Assembly: GCA_947629835.1 (NCBI GenBank)
Contig: CANRFH010000007.1
Location: forward strand, 1-46,332
Source: an uncultured Clostridia bacterium
GTDB lineage: Bacteria; Bacillota; Clostridia; TANB77; CAG-508
Direction: 5' to 3'
DNA: 46,332 nt
Shown: piece by piece, positions 28,285 through 37,519 of the stretch
How positions within the stretch are numbered: position 1 is the stretch's first letter
Layout of the letters: each line of letters opens with the position of its first letter
Notes under the pieces: generated by a model
Seen by the model: the letters and a program-made list of their open reading frames with translations, nothing else
Databases searched by the model: none
What the model was told of the DNA's origin: nothing
Made by a program: the position numbers and the translations under genes

Positions 28285-29796
28285 ATGAATTTAGTTTATA
28301 TTAATGCAAATGGAAAAGAAGAAACAATAGATTATTCTACAACAGAAGGAAAGAGAATATATGTAAGAGGTATTATGTATATAATGTCTATGGCAATATA
28401 TAAATTGTACCCTAATAGTTATTTAACAATAAATTATCAATTAGATAACTCTATGTTTTGCACATTTGATAATTTAGAAATAACTGATGAAGTTATATCA
28501 AATATAAAAAACAAAATGCAAGAGATAATAGATAAAGATTTACCAATTACAAAAAAAGAAATGACTCAGGAAGAGGCAGAAAAATTTTATGAAAAAGAAA
28601 AAACATTGAGAGGAGTTCTTCAACTAAATACTGAAACTAATGAAAAAGTATCATTATACTATTGCGAGGATTATTATAATTATTTCTATGGAGATATGCC
28701 AATTTCAACTGGTTATATGAAAATTTTTGATGTACAAAAATATAGAGATGGTTTTTTACTAAGATATCCTAGTAAGAAAAATCCAGAAGCATTAAAACCA
28801 TTTAAAGATAACAAAAAATTAATGTCTACATTTGAAGAATATGAAGACATTTATAGGGTTTTAAAATTAAATACAATACATAGATTAAATAAAAAAGTAG
28901 AAGAGGATGAAGGTAAAGAAACTATACTTATTGCTGAGGCTTTACACGAAAAGAAAATATCAGATATTGCAGATATGATTGCAAAAAATAGGAAAGTAAA
29001 AATGATATTGATTGCAGGACCATCTTCATCAGGGAAAACTACATTTGCAAAAAGACTTGGAATACAATTGAAACTTAATAATATAGGGCCAAAGACTTTG
29101 TCTGCTGATAACTATTTTGTTGAAAGAGAACAAACACCAAGAGACGAAAATGGAGAATATGATTTTGAATGTATAGAAGCAATTGATTTGAAATTATTTA
29201 ATGAACATATTTTAAGATTACTTGCAGGAGAAGAAGTAGAAATACCTGAATTTAATTTCCAAACAGGACACAAGATGTATAATGGAAACAAAATGAAGTT
29301 AGGAGGAAATGATGTCCTTGTTATAGAAGGAATACATTGCTTAAATGATAAACTTACTGACTCTATTCCAAAAGACCAAAAATTTAAAATATACATAAGT
29401 GCTTTAACAGTTTTAAATATAGATTATTACAACAGAATATCAACGACTGATACAAGACTAATTAGAAGAATAGTAAGAGATTACAGATATAGAGGATATT
29501 CAGCAAAAGAAACTATAAAGAGATGGGATTCAGTAAATCAAGGGGAAAAGAAATATATATTTCCATATCAAGAGGAAGCGGATGCAATGTTTAATTCTTC
29601 TTTGGTATATGAACTAGGAGTTTTAAAAGAATTTGCACTTCCACTTTTAAAAGAAATACAAAGCACGGATGCTGAGTACATAGAAGCAAAAAGACTTGTA
29701 GACTTACTAAACTATTTTAAATCAATACCAGTAGATTATATACCAGAAAGCTCAATTTTAAGAGAATTTATTGGTGGTAGTGTATTTAAATATTAA
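28285..29796 (+). CDS. uridine kinase-like nucleoside kinase with N-terminal ThrRS-related region
   Basis: This 503-aa P-loop kinase has Walker A IAGPSSSGKTTFAKRL at about residue 246. LSADNYFVER, PEFNFQTGHK and VIEGIHCLN follow as in uridine kinase/phosphoribulokinase proteins. RRIVRDYRYRG is the lid region. The N-terminal half (residues 1-220) resembles the TGS/SAD part of threonyl-tRNA synthetase, as in a known clostridial nucleoside-kinase subfamily. It would phosphorylate uridine or cytidine; specificity is not provable here. Intact, with GGAAAGA upstream of the ATG. It sits between the HD dNTPase and the RNHCP gene. Confidence 0.85.
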   Translation: MNLVYINANGKEETIDYSTTEGKRIYVRGIMYIMSMAIYKLYPNSYLTINYQLDNSMFCTFDNLEITDEVISNIKNKMQEIIDKDLPITKKEMTQEEAEKFYEKEKTLRGVLQLNTETNEKVSLYYCEDYYNYFYGDMPISTGYMKIFDVQKYRDGFLLRYPSKKNPEALKPFKDNKKLMSTFEEYEDIYRVLKLNTIHRLNKKVEEDEGKETILIAEALHEKKISDIADMIAKNRKVKMILIAGPSSSGKTTFAKRLGIQLKLNNIGPKTLSADNYFVEREQTPRDENGEYDFECIEAIDLKLFNEHILRLLAGEEVEIPEFNFQTGHKMYNGNKMKLGGNDVLVIEGIHCLNDKLTDSIPKDQKFKIYISALTVLNIDYYNRISTTDTRLIRRIVRDYRYRGYSAKETIKRWDSVNQGEKKYIFPYQEEADAMFNSSLVYELGVLKEFALPLLKEIQSTDAEYIEAKRLVDLLNYFKSIPVDYIPESSILREFIGGSVFKY

Positions 29797-29813
29797 ATAA
29801 GAGGTTAAAAGAT

Positions 29814-30131
29814 ATGGGAGCTAAGTTTACTGAAATAGACGAAGAATTTGTATGTGAAAATTGTGGCAAAAAAGTAGAAAAACTAGGATATTCTTGTAGA
29901 AATCATTGTCCACATTGTCTTTATTCAAAACATGTAGATAAAAATCCAGGAGATAGAGAAGAGACATGCCACGGACTATTAGAGCCAATAGGAATTGAAA
30001 TAAGTCCTAAAAAAGGTTATGTAATAGTTTTTAAATGTATGAAATGTGGACAAATAAGGAAGAATAAAGTTGCAGAAGATGACAATATGGAACTAGTTTA
30101 CGAAATAGCAAGAAGAAGTCAATATAAGTAA
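29814..30131 (+). CDS. RNHCP domain protein
   Basis: This 105-aa zinc-ribbon protein has CENCGKK, the defining RNHCPHC (CRNHCPHCLYSKHVDKNPGDR) and a C-terminal CMKCGQIRKNK. The RNHCP domain is widespread in Firmicutes and of unknown function; four or more Cys/His pairs suggest zinc binding and possibly RNA contact. It starts 17 nt after the kinase. Confidence 0.88.
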   Translation: MGAKFTEIDEEFVCENCGKKVEKLGYSCRNHCPHCLYSKHVDKNPGDREETCHGLLEPIGIEISPKKGYVIVFKCMKCGQIRKNKVAEDDNMELVYEIARRSQYK

Positions 30132-30151
30132 ATATAAAGGAGGATTCCAAG

Positions 30152-31755
30152 TTGAAAAATAATATTTTTATATACATATTTGTGATTATTGTAATTCGGT
30201 TTAATATTATTTTCTGTTTATTATATTTATCATAATGACGAAGAAACTAGTACTGATACTAATAATGTAGTTGTAGAAGAAAGTTCAGAAATAAATAATC
30301 TAAGACTTGGAATATCTAGTATAGATACATTAAACCCAATATTAAGTAGAAATCAAAATGTACAAGACATTTCAAAAATTATATATGAACCACTTTTAAA
30401 TGTAACAGAAGACTATAAGTTAAATCAAGCACTAGCAGTAGAATGTTCTAAGGCAGATGCTACTTCATATCTTATAAAACTAAGAGAGAATGTTAAGTGG
30501 CATAATGGAACTGATTTTAAAGCAGAAGATGTAAAATTTACAATAGATACTATCAAAAATTTAGGAAGTGATTATATTTATGGCGCTAATGTAGAAAACA
30601 TAGATTATGTTGAAATTATAAGTGATTATCTTTTAAAAATACATTTATTTCAAGAAGAGCCTTTATTTGAATACAATTTAACTTTCCCAATAATATGTTC
30701 TTCATTCTATCAAGAAGAAGATATTTCTATTTCAGCTAAAAACAATATTCCAATGGGTACAGGAATCTATAAAATTAATTCTGTGGATGCAACATCTCAA
30801 ATGCAATTAAAAATAAATACTAATTGGTGGAATATAGAAAATATCCATCCAAAAGCAGAGGAGCTAAATGTGAAGATATTTTCATCTGTTGCAGAGCTAT
30901 ATAATGCATATAAACTTGGAAGCTTAGATATGTTAACAACAACTCAAAGTTCAAACATTGAAGAAAATATCGGTACAATAGGATATAACAAAAAAGATAT
31001 ATGTGGAAGACAATTTGATTATTTGGCTTTAAATTGCAGAGAAAATGTTTTATCAAATAAAGAAGTAAGACAGGCAATTAGTTATGCAATAAATAGAGAT
31101 GAAATAAATAATGTAGCTTATGGTGGTAAATACATTGTAAAAGATTTTCCTTTATCTTATGGAAGTTACTTATATAATGAAAAAGCACAAGAATTTAATC
31201 CAGATAAGGCAAAAGAAATATTACAAAATAACGGATGGGTATATAAAAATAATTATTGGCAAAAGAAAGTAAATAAAAGTACTATAAGAGTAAAGATAGA
31301 TTTAGTTGTAAACTCATCTAATCAAGCAAGAGTAAAAACAGCAGATATTATAAAGGAAAATTTAGAGAAGATTGGAATACCTGTTAAGATAATATCAGTA
31401 AAAGATCGGAACATATCAAAATTATATTGCAAATAAAAATTATGATATATTAATAACTGGTGTAACAGTAGGAATAAAACCAGATTTAACTAGATATTTT
31501 GGAGAAAATAATTTAGCAAATTATGAAAATGGAGATGCTTTATCTATATTAAATGAGATATACAGTATATCTGACGAAAATACATTAAAAGAAAAATATA
31601 ACACACTTCAAATTTTATATGAAGATGATAGACCATATATAGGATTATACTTTAATACTATATCAGTAATTACGACCAAAAGTTTTGCAGGTAACATCAA
31701 TCCAACATGGTATAATCTATTTTATAATATAGAATCTTGTTATAGAAAAAATTAA
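30152..31755 (+). CDS. ABC-transporter extracellular solute-binding protein, family 5 (peptide type), with two CGG frame breaks
   Basis: Corrected length is 533 aa. TTG 30152 follows AAAGGAGG. CGG 30197-30199 lies inside the N-terminal membrane anchor (FVIIVI-G-LILFSVYY), and CGG 31407-31409 gives VKD-G-TYQNYIANKNYD. The domain carries SBP_bac_5 features: DTLNPIL, IYEPLLNVTEDYKL, LRENVKWHNGTDFKAEDVKFT, NKEVRQAISYAINRDEI and PDKAKEILQNNGW. There is no lipobox cysteine, so it appears anchored by an N-terminal helix. No permease or ATPase genes are adjacent, so it may serve as an orphan binding protein. Because the first site is only 15 codons from the start, without shifting almost nothing is made. 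Confidence 0.85.
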
Positions 31756-31774
31756 ATTTTTTTTAAAAAAAGTC

Positions 31775-31802
31775 TTGACAAAAAAAATATTAAGTATATA
31801 AT
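31775..31802 (+). promoter_or_regulatory. SigA promoter of recA
   Basis: TTGACA (31775-31780), 16-nt spacer, TATAAT (31797-31802), 39 nt before recA. Confidence 0.8.
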
Positions 31803-31808
31803 ATAGAC

Positions 31809-31820
31809 AAACAAACGTTT
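31809..31820 (+). promoter_or_regulatory. possible LexA (SOS) box in the recA leader
   Basis: AAACAAACGTTT fits the Gram-positive SOS consensus RAAC-N4-GTTY and lies just after the -10, where LexA binding would block transcription. A single weak-information match, so tentative. Confidence 0.45.
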
Positions 31821-31840
31821 TAATAATAGGAGGAATTATT

Positions 31841-32923
31841 ATGGCAAAAGAAAATAATGAAAAGAAAGTCGCATTAGAGATGGCATTAGGACAAATTGAA
31901 AAACAATTTGGTAAAGGTTCAGTTATGAAACTTGGAGAATTTAAGGAAATGAATATAGAGGCTATACCAACAGGAGCTCTTAGCCTAGATATAGCATTAG
32001 GAATAGGAGGAGTTCCAAGAGGAAGAATTATAGAAATATTTGGACCAGAAAGTTCAGGAAAAACAACTCTTGCATTACATATAATTGCAGAAGCACAAAA
32101 GGCAAATGGAGAGGCAGCATTTATAGATGCAGAACATGCATTAGATCCTGTATATGCTAAAAACTTAGGAGTAGATATAAATAATTTAATAGTTTCACAA
32201 CCAGATACAGGTGAACAAGCACTAGAAATTGCAGAATCTTTGATTAGAAGCGGAGCTTTAGATGTAATAGTAGTTGACTCAGTTGCAGCCCTAGTTCCAA
32301 AAGCAGAGATAGATGGAGATATGGGAGATGCACATGTAGGACTTCAAGCAAGACTTATGTCACAAGCATTAAGAAAACTTGCAGGAGCCGTTAATAAATC
32401 AAAAACAGTTATAATATTTATAAATCAATTAAGAGAAAAAGTTGGAGTAATGTTTGGAAATCCTGAAACAACAACAGGAGGAAGAGCACTTAAATTTTAT
32501 GCATCAGTTAGAATGGATATAAGAAAAATAGAAAATATTAAACAAGATGGAGAAGTTATAGGAAACAGAGCAAGAGTAAAAGTAGTAAAGAACAAAGTTG
32601 CTCCACCTTTTAGAGAGGCTGAGTTTGATATACTATATGGAAAAGGAATATCAAAAGAAGGAAATATCTTAGATATAGCAGTTGGACTAGATATAGTAGA
32701 AAAGAGTGGCTCTTGGTTTAATTATAAAGGTGAAAAAATAGGACAAGGTAGAGAAAATGCTAAACAATACTTAAAAGAAAATCCAAAGGTAATGAAAGAA
32801 ATAGAAGATAAGATAAGAGAAAATAGAAGACAAGCATTTGAAAATAGTTTAGTAGAAGAAGAAGCTTCTCAAAATAACTTAGAAGAAGTTAAAGAAGAAC
32901 TAGAGGAAGAGGAAGAAGAGTAA
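31841..32923 (+). CDS. recA: RecA recombinase
   Basis: This 360-aa protein catalyses strand exchange and activates LexA cleavage. Walker [14 protein letters not shown], Walker B-type [16 protein letters not shown], the L2 region [18 protein letters not shown] and an acidic C-terminal tail (EELEEEEEE) are all present. Strong AGGAGGA ribosome site and promoter. recX starts 1 nt after it stops. No in-frame CGG, consistent with a highly expressed gene. Confidence 0.99.
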   Translation: MAKENNEKKVALEMALGQIEKQFGKGSVMKLGEFKEMNIEAIPTGALSLDIALGIGGVPRGRIIEIFGPESSGKTTLALHIIAEAQKANGEAAFIDAEHALDPVYAKNLGVDINNLIVSQPDTGEQALEIAESLIRSGALDVIVVDSVAALVPKAEIDGDMGDAHVGLQARLMSQALRKLAGAVNKSKTVIIFINQLREKVGVMFGNPETTTGGRALKFYASVRMDIRKIENIKQDGEVIGNRARVKVVKNKVAPPFREAEFDILYGKGISKEGNILDIAVGLDIVEKSGSWFNYKGEKIGQGRENAKQYLKENPKVMKEIEDKIRENRRQAFENSLVEEEASQNNLEEVKEELEEEEEE

Positions 32924-32924
32924 T

Positions 32925-33365
32925 ATGTATACACCAGAAGAGTTTGATAAATATAAAACAAAAGTTATGACATATATTCTATACAAAAAAAGAACAGAAT
33001 CAGAAGTAAGAAAGAAATTTTGCAGTGTAATTGAAGAAGAAATACTAGACGATATTATAGAATATGTTAAAGAAGCAGGATATATAAATGATCAAGAGTA
33101 TATAAAAAAACTTGTTCAAGAATATATGAATTTAAAAGAAATGTCTATTAGAGAGATGAAGCTTAAATTATATCAAAAAGGAATATATGCAGACGAAATA
33201 AATGACTACATTGAAGAAAATAGAGAAATGCTTGAAGAATATGAACTAAATTCTGCTAGAAAAATATTTGATAAAAAGAAAAATCTAAAAGACAAACAAA
33301 AGATTACAAGATATTTATTAAACAGAGGATTTGATCCAGATATATTGTCAAAAATAGAAAATTAA
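32925..33365 (+). CDS. recX: RecX, RecA regulator
   Basis: This 146-aa protein is built of three RecX three-helix repeats: KVMTYILYKKRTESEVRKKF, EYVKEAGYINDQEYIKKLV, and RKIFDKKKNLKDKQKITRYLLNRGFDPDIL. It caps or disassembles RecA filaments. Its adjacency to recA (ATG one nt after the recA stop) supports the call. Confidence 0.93.
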   Translation: MYTPEEFDKYKTKVMTYILYKKRTESEVRKKFCSVIEEEILDDIIEYVKEAGYINDQEYIKKLVQEYMNLKEMSIREMKLKLYQKGIYADEINDYIEENREMLEEYELNSARKIFDKKKNLKDKQKITRYLLNRGFDPDILSKIEN

Positions 33366-33400
33366 AATTACTATAAAGACATTAGGAAGGAAAATAAAAA

Positions 33401-34159
33401 ATGCAAAATGTACTAACGCTTGAAACAAACAAAATACAAATTAAATTAGAAAATTTTGAAGGTCCATTAGATTTATTATGTCATTTAATTGATAAAAATA
33501 AAATGAATATATATGATATAAACTTAAATATGCTGACAGAACAATATATAGAATATATAAATCAAATGGAAAAACAAAAGCTAGAAATAGGCAGTGAATT
33601 TTTAGTAATGGCATCAACTCTTTTGTTAATCAAGTCAAAAGGACTACTTCCAACCTCAGATAACAACGAGGAAGAAGAAATAACAGAAGAAGAATTAATT
33701 AGAAGAATTGTTGAATACAAAAAATATAAAGAAATTACAACAAAATTAAAAGAATTATACAATATATATGCAGATAGACTTTTTAAAGCAAACTCTGAAG
33801 ATATCGAATTACCAAAACAGACACTAGATAAAAATTATGAAAAAGAAACAATAGTAGATTTATATAGTAATGTATTAGAAAGATATCAAAATAAAATCAA
33901 TTATGATGCAAAAAATATTGAAAGAATTGCACTAAGAGATACATATACAGTTGGAAGCAAGGTAAAGGAAATATTTAAGATTCTTATTAAAAAGCCTAAA
34001 TTTGTATTTAATAAGATGTATACATTATCAAAATGTAATAAGGTAGAAATTGTAACTGCATTTACAGGGCTATTGGAATTATCGAGAAGAAATAAAGTAG
34101 AGACAACTCAAAATAAACTCTTTGGCGATATAACAGTTGAAAAAAGAAAAAGAGCATAA
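33401..34159 (+). CDS. scpA: ScpA, segregation and condensation protein A
   Basis: This 252-aa kleisin bridges SMC heads. It has the family N-terminus IKLENFEGPLDLLCHLIDKNKMNIYDI and the acidic linker DNNEEEEITEEELIRRIVEYKKYKE, and the C-terminal winged helix ends FTGLLELSRRNKV. ScpB normally follows, but the next gene is the DUF2953 protein after 74 nt, so scpB is not in its usual place. AGGAAGG lies upstream of the ATG. Confidence 0.95.
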   Translation: MQNVLTLETNKIQIKLENFEGPLDLLCHLIDKNKMNIYDINLNMLTEQYIEYINQMEKQKLEIGSEFLVMASTLLLIKSKGLLPTSDNNEEEEITEEELIRRIVEYKKYKEITTKLKELYNIYADRLFKANSEDIELPKQTLDKNYEKETIVDLYSNVLERYQNKINYDAKNIERIALRDTYTVGSKVKEIFKILIKKPKFVFNKMYTLSKCNKVEIVTAFTGLLELSRRNKVETTQNKLFGDITVEKRKRA

Positions 34160-34233
34160 AATAAGTATATTTTTTACAAAAAATGGTAAAACTAGAAATA
34201 GATGTGTTTAAAATAGAGAGGAAGTAAGCACAT

Positions 34234-34885
34234 ATGAAACTAGTTCTACCATTTTTTTGTGTAATTATATCTATTGTAGTTTTTTTGATATTACTACTAT
34301 TGTTTTTAACAATAAGGATAAATGTAAAAGAAGTAAAGATAAGCAATGTAGAAGACGGAATAAAGAAAGAAAAACTTCAAAAAAAATATGCCATTTTTTT
34401 TGAATTATTTATATTTGGCAAAATTAAAATTGCAAAAATAAAATTAAATAAAAATACACTAAAAAAACTAAAATTAGAACAAAAACTAGAAGATGCAAAA
34501 AAAGATGCAGAAAATATAAAACAAGACTTAAAGATTATTAAAAATATTCGAACACTTGAAATATTAAAAAAACTAAAAATAAAAGTTGATTCATTTGACC
34601 TATACGGAGAAATAGGAACAGAAAATGCAATGATTACAGCTTTTGTTGTTTCGGCTATATCGTCAATACTTCGGTATATTACTTATGAAAACAGACTATA
34701 AAAAAACAAACTTTCAAATACTCCCATTGTATAAATATGGTAATGCTATAAATTTTAGGTTAAATTGTATAATTAATGTAAAATTAGTACATATTATCCA
34801 TATAATATATATTTTATCAAAGAAAGGAATGATTAAAAATGAGCGAACATCCAATAGAAGGTCTTATGATTACAGCTATGAATAG
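34234..34885 (+). CDS. DUF2953 family membrane-anchored protein, with one CGG frame break
   Basis: The N-terminal membrane helix (residues about 5-28) is followed by a cytoplasmic or lumenal basic domain containing a coiled coil (residues about 85-115). The motif VDSFDLYGEIGTENAMITAFVVSAISSIL is characteristic of DUF2953. The frame breaks at CGG 34672-34674; skipping the C continues SIL-G-ILLMKTDYKKTNFQILPLY for another 70 residues, giving 216 aa. The restored tail overlaps the start of ytfJ by 47 nt. DUF2953 and ytfJ are normally adjacent in Clostridia, which supports the join. Confidence 0.8.
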
Positions 34886-35444
34886 TATTCAAGATATGAT
34901 TGATGTAAATACAATTATTGGAGAACCAATCGAAACAAATAATAATGTAATAATAATTCCAATATCAAAAGTATCATTCGGATTTGCAGCTGGGGGAAGC
35001 GAATTTAAAGGAGAAACTATAAATGAATATTCAAGAAAAGATGAAGAAGAACAAGTACAATATAGGTTGCCATTTGGTGGAGGAAGTGGTGCAGGAGTTA
35101 ATATTAACCCAGTAGCATTTTTAGTAGTACAAGCAAATAATGTAAAATTATTACCAGTATCACATTCTTCGGCAATAGATAAGCTATTAGATTATGTACC
35201 AGATACAATAGATAAAGTAAATAATTTAGTTAATAAGCAAATGCAAATAAAAAAAGAAGAAAAGACATCAAATCAATCATCAACAAACAAAGAAAGTAAA
35301 GGAGAAAAAGCAAATAATTCTAGTAGCAGAACAAAACCTAGAAGAAATAGGACAAGAAGTAACGAAACTTACGAATACGAATACAACGAAGTTCCAGAAG
35401 TAGACGATATTATAGAAGAAGTACAGGATGACTATGACGATTAA
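34839..35444 (+). CDS. ytfJ: YtfJ/GerW family sporulation protein
   Basis: This 201-aa protein starts MSEHPIEGLMITAMNSIQDMIDVNTIIGEPI. The glycine-rich PFGGGSGAGVNINPVAFL and the following KLLPVS define the GerW family. In Bacillus, ytfJ is sporulation-expressed and its loss affects germination; a mechanism is not established. The C-tail (residues about 145-201) is low-complexity, basic then acidic. AAAGGAATG is the ribosome site. Confidence 0.93.
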   Translation: MSEHPIEGLMITAMNSIQDMIDVNTIIGEPIETNNNVIIIPISKVSFGFAAGGSEFKGETINEYSRKDEEEQVQYRLPFGGGSGAGVNINPVAFLVVQANNVKLLPVSHSSAIDKLLDYVPDTIDKVNNLVNKQMQIKKEEKTSNQSSTNKESKGEKANNSSSRTKPRRNRTRSNETYEYEYNEVPEVDDIIEEVQDDYDD

Positions 35445-35464
35445 AATGAAAGGAAAGTGTAAAA

Positions 35465-35908
35465 ATGAAAGTTAGAGAATGTATGAGTTTAAATATATGC
35501 AGTTGCAAGCCAGATACTGCGGTAACTGATGTAGCAAAAAAGATGAATGAATATCATGTAGGAAGTATGCCTATATGTGATGACAATAAAAATGTTGTAG
35601 GTATTATAACAGATAGAGATATAACTTTAAGATGTGTAGCTTGTGGAAAAGATGCTAGTTCTACTCCTGCAAGTGAAGTTATGACAACAAGTGTATGTTG
35701 CTGTGAGTGTGATACAGATGTTGGAGAAGCAACAGAACTTATGTCTAATCTACAAGTTAGAAGAATACCAGTATTGGAGAATAATAAGATTGTTGGAATG
35801 TTAACACTAGGAGATTTAGCAAATAGCAAAAATGTAACAGCAAAAGAAGTATCTGATACAGTAGAGCATATATGTAAATGTGGACAAAATTCAAAGAATA
35901 ATTGCTAA
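35465..35908 (+). CDS. CBS-domain pair protein, cysteine-rich
   Basis: The 147-aa protein consists of two CBS motifs: VGSMPICDDNKNVVGIITDRDI and VRRIPVLENNKIVGMLTLGDL. Each ends in the nucleotide-contacting (T/S)xxD-type residues, here TDRDI and LGDL. Unusual for the family are many cysteines (CMSLNICSC, CVACGK, CCCECD, CKCGQ), suggesting metal or redox sensitivity. The target of regulation is unknown. It is 20 nt downstream of ytfJ. Confidence 0.85.
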   Translation: MKVRECMSLNICSCKPDTAVTDVAKKMNEYHVGSMPICDDNKNVVGIITDRDITLRCVACGKDASSTPASEVMTTSVCCCECDTDVGEATELMSNLQVRRIPVLENNKIVGMLTLGDLANSKNVTAKEVSDTVEHICKCGQNSKNNC

Positions 35909-35961
35909 AAGGCAAGAATAAAATTATATAAGTCAAAGGATAAAATTACGAGGAGGAAGTT

Positions 35962-37059
35962 ATGGTTGTAGACGTTGGATATTGGAAAAAAGTTACTAAA
36001 AGATTATTAGAACTTGCCATAACAATACTTGGAGTATACCTTGCAATCAAAATGGCAGTGTTTTATATGCCATTTTTGATTGCTTTTATTATATCTATTA
36101 TGGTAGAGCCTTTGATACGAAGATTATCTAAAAAAGCAAAACTTACAAGAAAGGTAAGTGCAGTAATTGTATTAGTTCTTGTATTTGTTATAGTTGTGGG
36201 ACTTTTATTTTTAGGAATAACTGTATTTATAGACGAAGGATCTAATTTGCTTTCATCATTAAACACTTATATAGATGAGTGGTATAACAATATAATAAAT
36301 TATGTAGACAACATAAATTTTAAGGAATTGCAGATATCTGACGAAGTTATGAATATACTTAAAAACTCTGCTAATAGTCTTTTAAATACAATTTCAGAGT
36401 GGATATCACATTTTTTAACATCAATAATTTCTATAATATCATCAATAGGAACAGTTGGAATTTATATAGCAATTACAATACTTGCTACATATTTTATATG
36501 TGCAGATAAAATGTATATATTAGACCAAATAGAACATCATTTCCCAAGAGATTGGGTAAAAAAATTTAGTAAAAATGTAAAGAAAATTATAGAATTACTT
36601 GGGGGATATCTTAAAGCACAAATAATTCTGATATTTATTAACTTTATATTAGTCTTAATTGGATTATTTGCATTTGATATGTTTGGAATGGATGTAGGGT
36701 ATCCACTACTTATGGCACTTCTTATCGCATTTTCAGATGCATTACCGATACTTGGATCAGGAACTGTTATGCTTCCTTGGGCAGTAATTTGTGGGCTTGA
36801 TGGAAGAACAAATTTAGCAATAAGTTTAATAATTTTGTATGCGATTATATCTATTGTTAGACAATTTTTAGAGCCTAAGGTTGTAAGTAAGCATATAGGG
36901 ATACACCCGATTTTTACTTTGATTGCAATGTATACAGGATATAAAGTTATGGGAATAATAGGGCTTTTAGTAGGACCAATTTTAGTAATAATATTAAAAC
37001 CTATATTTGAAACATTAATTGATAAAGGTATTGTAAAGACTATTTTTGATAAGAGATAA
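35962..37059 (+). CDS. ytvI: YtvI-like sporulation integral membrane protein, AI-2E transporter family
   Basis: This 365-aa protein has about seven or eight membrane segments of the AI-2E/PerM family. Family landmarks are the N-terminal helices to about residue 90, DALPILGSGTVMLPWA, and the C-terminal RQFLEPKVVSKHIGIHPIFTLIAMYTGYK...GPILVIILKP. In spore-formers this subgroup is called YtvI and is expressed under sporulation control; the cargo is not known. AGGAGGAAG ribosome site, no in-frame CGG. Confidence 0.85.
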   Translation: MVVDVGYWKKVTKRLLELAITILGVYLAIKMAVFYMPFLIAFIISIMVEPLIRRLSKKAKLTRKVSAVIVLVLVFVIVVGLLFLGITVFIDEGSNLLSSLNTYIDEWYNNIINYVDNINFKELQISDEVMNILKNSANSLLNTISEWISHFLTSIISIISSIGTVGIYIAITILATYFICADKMYILDQIEHHFPRDWVKKFSKNVKKIIELLGGYLKAQIILIFINFILVLIGLFAFDMFGMDVGYPLLMALLIAFSDALPILGSGTVMLPWAVICGLDGRTNLAISLIILYAIISIVRQFLEPKVVSKHIGIHPIFTLIAMYTGYKVMGIIGLLVGPILVIILKPIFETLIDKGIVKTIFDKR

Positions 37060-37123
37060 AATATTTTTGGTTAGTTCAAAGATAAAAAAATAGTTATTTA
37101 TCTTTATATAGATTATGCAAACC

Positions 37124-37152
37124 TTGAAAATCCAAATTAAATATGCTATAAT
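37124..37152 (+). promoter_or_regulatory. SigA promoter for the small ORF at 37222
   Basis: TTGAAA (37124-37129), 17-nt spacer, TATAAT (37147-37152). Confidence 0.65.
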
Positions 37153-37221
37153 TATTGTAATCCTTTTATAGGTTTATATAAAAAACTTACCCGAAAAATA
37201 ACTATTTTAAGGAGAAGACAA

Positions 37222-37458
37222 ATGAAAGCGAGTACAACACTTATCAAAGCGCTTATCCCGGTTGCACCTAGCGCAAAGGAAGCAGACGAATTGATCGTCG
37301 AGAATTTCGGATTCAAGACGATACCTGAGAAAATTGCCTTTTTGAAGGGCATGTATGGCGTGGAAGTGTTCGCAAAGGAAGATGGTCATTCTACAACTTC
37401 CAAAGAAAGCATAGAACAGGATTACTGGGCTATGCTGGCAGCCGTTATGAATGGCTAA
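37222..37458 (+). CDS. hypothetical protein, 78 aa, foreign composition
   Basis: No family is recognised. It has a proper promoter, an AAGGAGA ribosome site and a terminator, but its codon use (GCG, ATC, GTC, ACG, CTG, CCG) is clearly richer in GC than its neighbours. The product is soluble, with an N-terminal helix KASTTLIKALIPVA and a central NFGFKTIPEKIAFLKGMYGVEVF. The same compositional shift is seen in the ORF at 40393. Recent acquisition is likely; function unknown. Confidence 0.65.
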   Translation: MKASTTLIKALIPVAPSAKEADELIVENFGFKTIPEKIAFLKGMYGVEVFAKEDGHSTTSKESIEQDYWAMLAAVMNG

Positions 37459-37473
37459 GTAAGTTTGGCTTTC

Positions 37474-37516
37474 AAAAAAAGAGGTAATAACAAGAATTTG
37501 TTTTTACCTCTTTTCT
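37474..37516. terminator. intrinsic terminator, possibly bidirectional
   Basis: AAAAAGAGGTAA pairs with TTACCTCTTTT, with T-rich flanks on both sides. It lies between the foreign ORF and the convergent U32 gene. Confidence 0.75.
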
Positions 37517-37519
37517 TTT

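Noticed and set aside
31753-31775. Terminator between the binding-protein gene and recA
   Set aside because: There are A and T runs but no convincing stem; not called.
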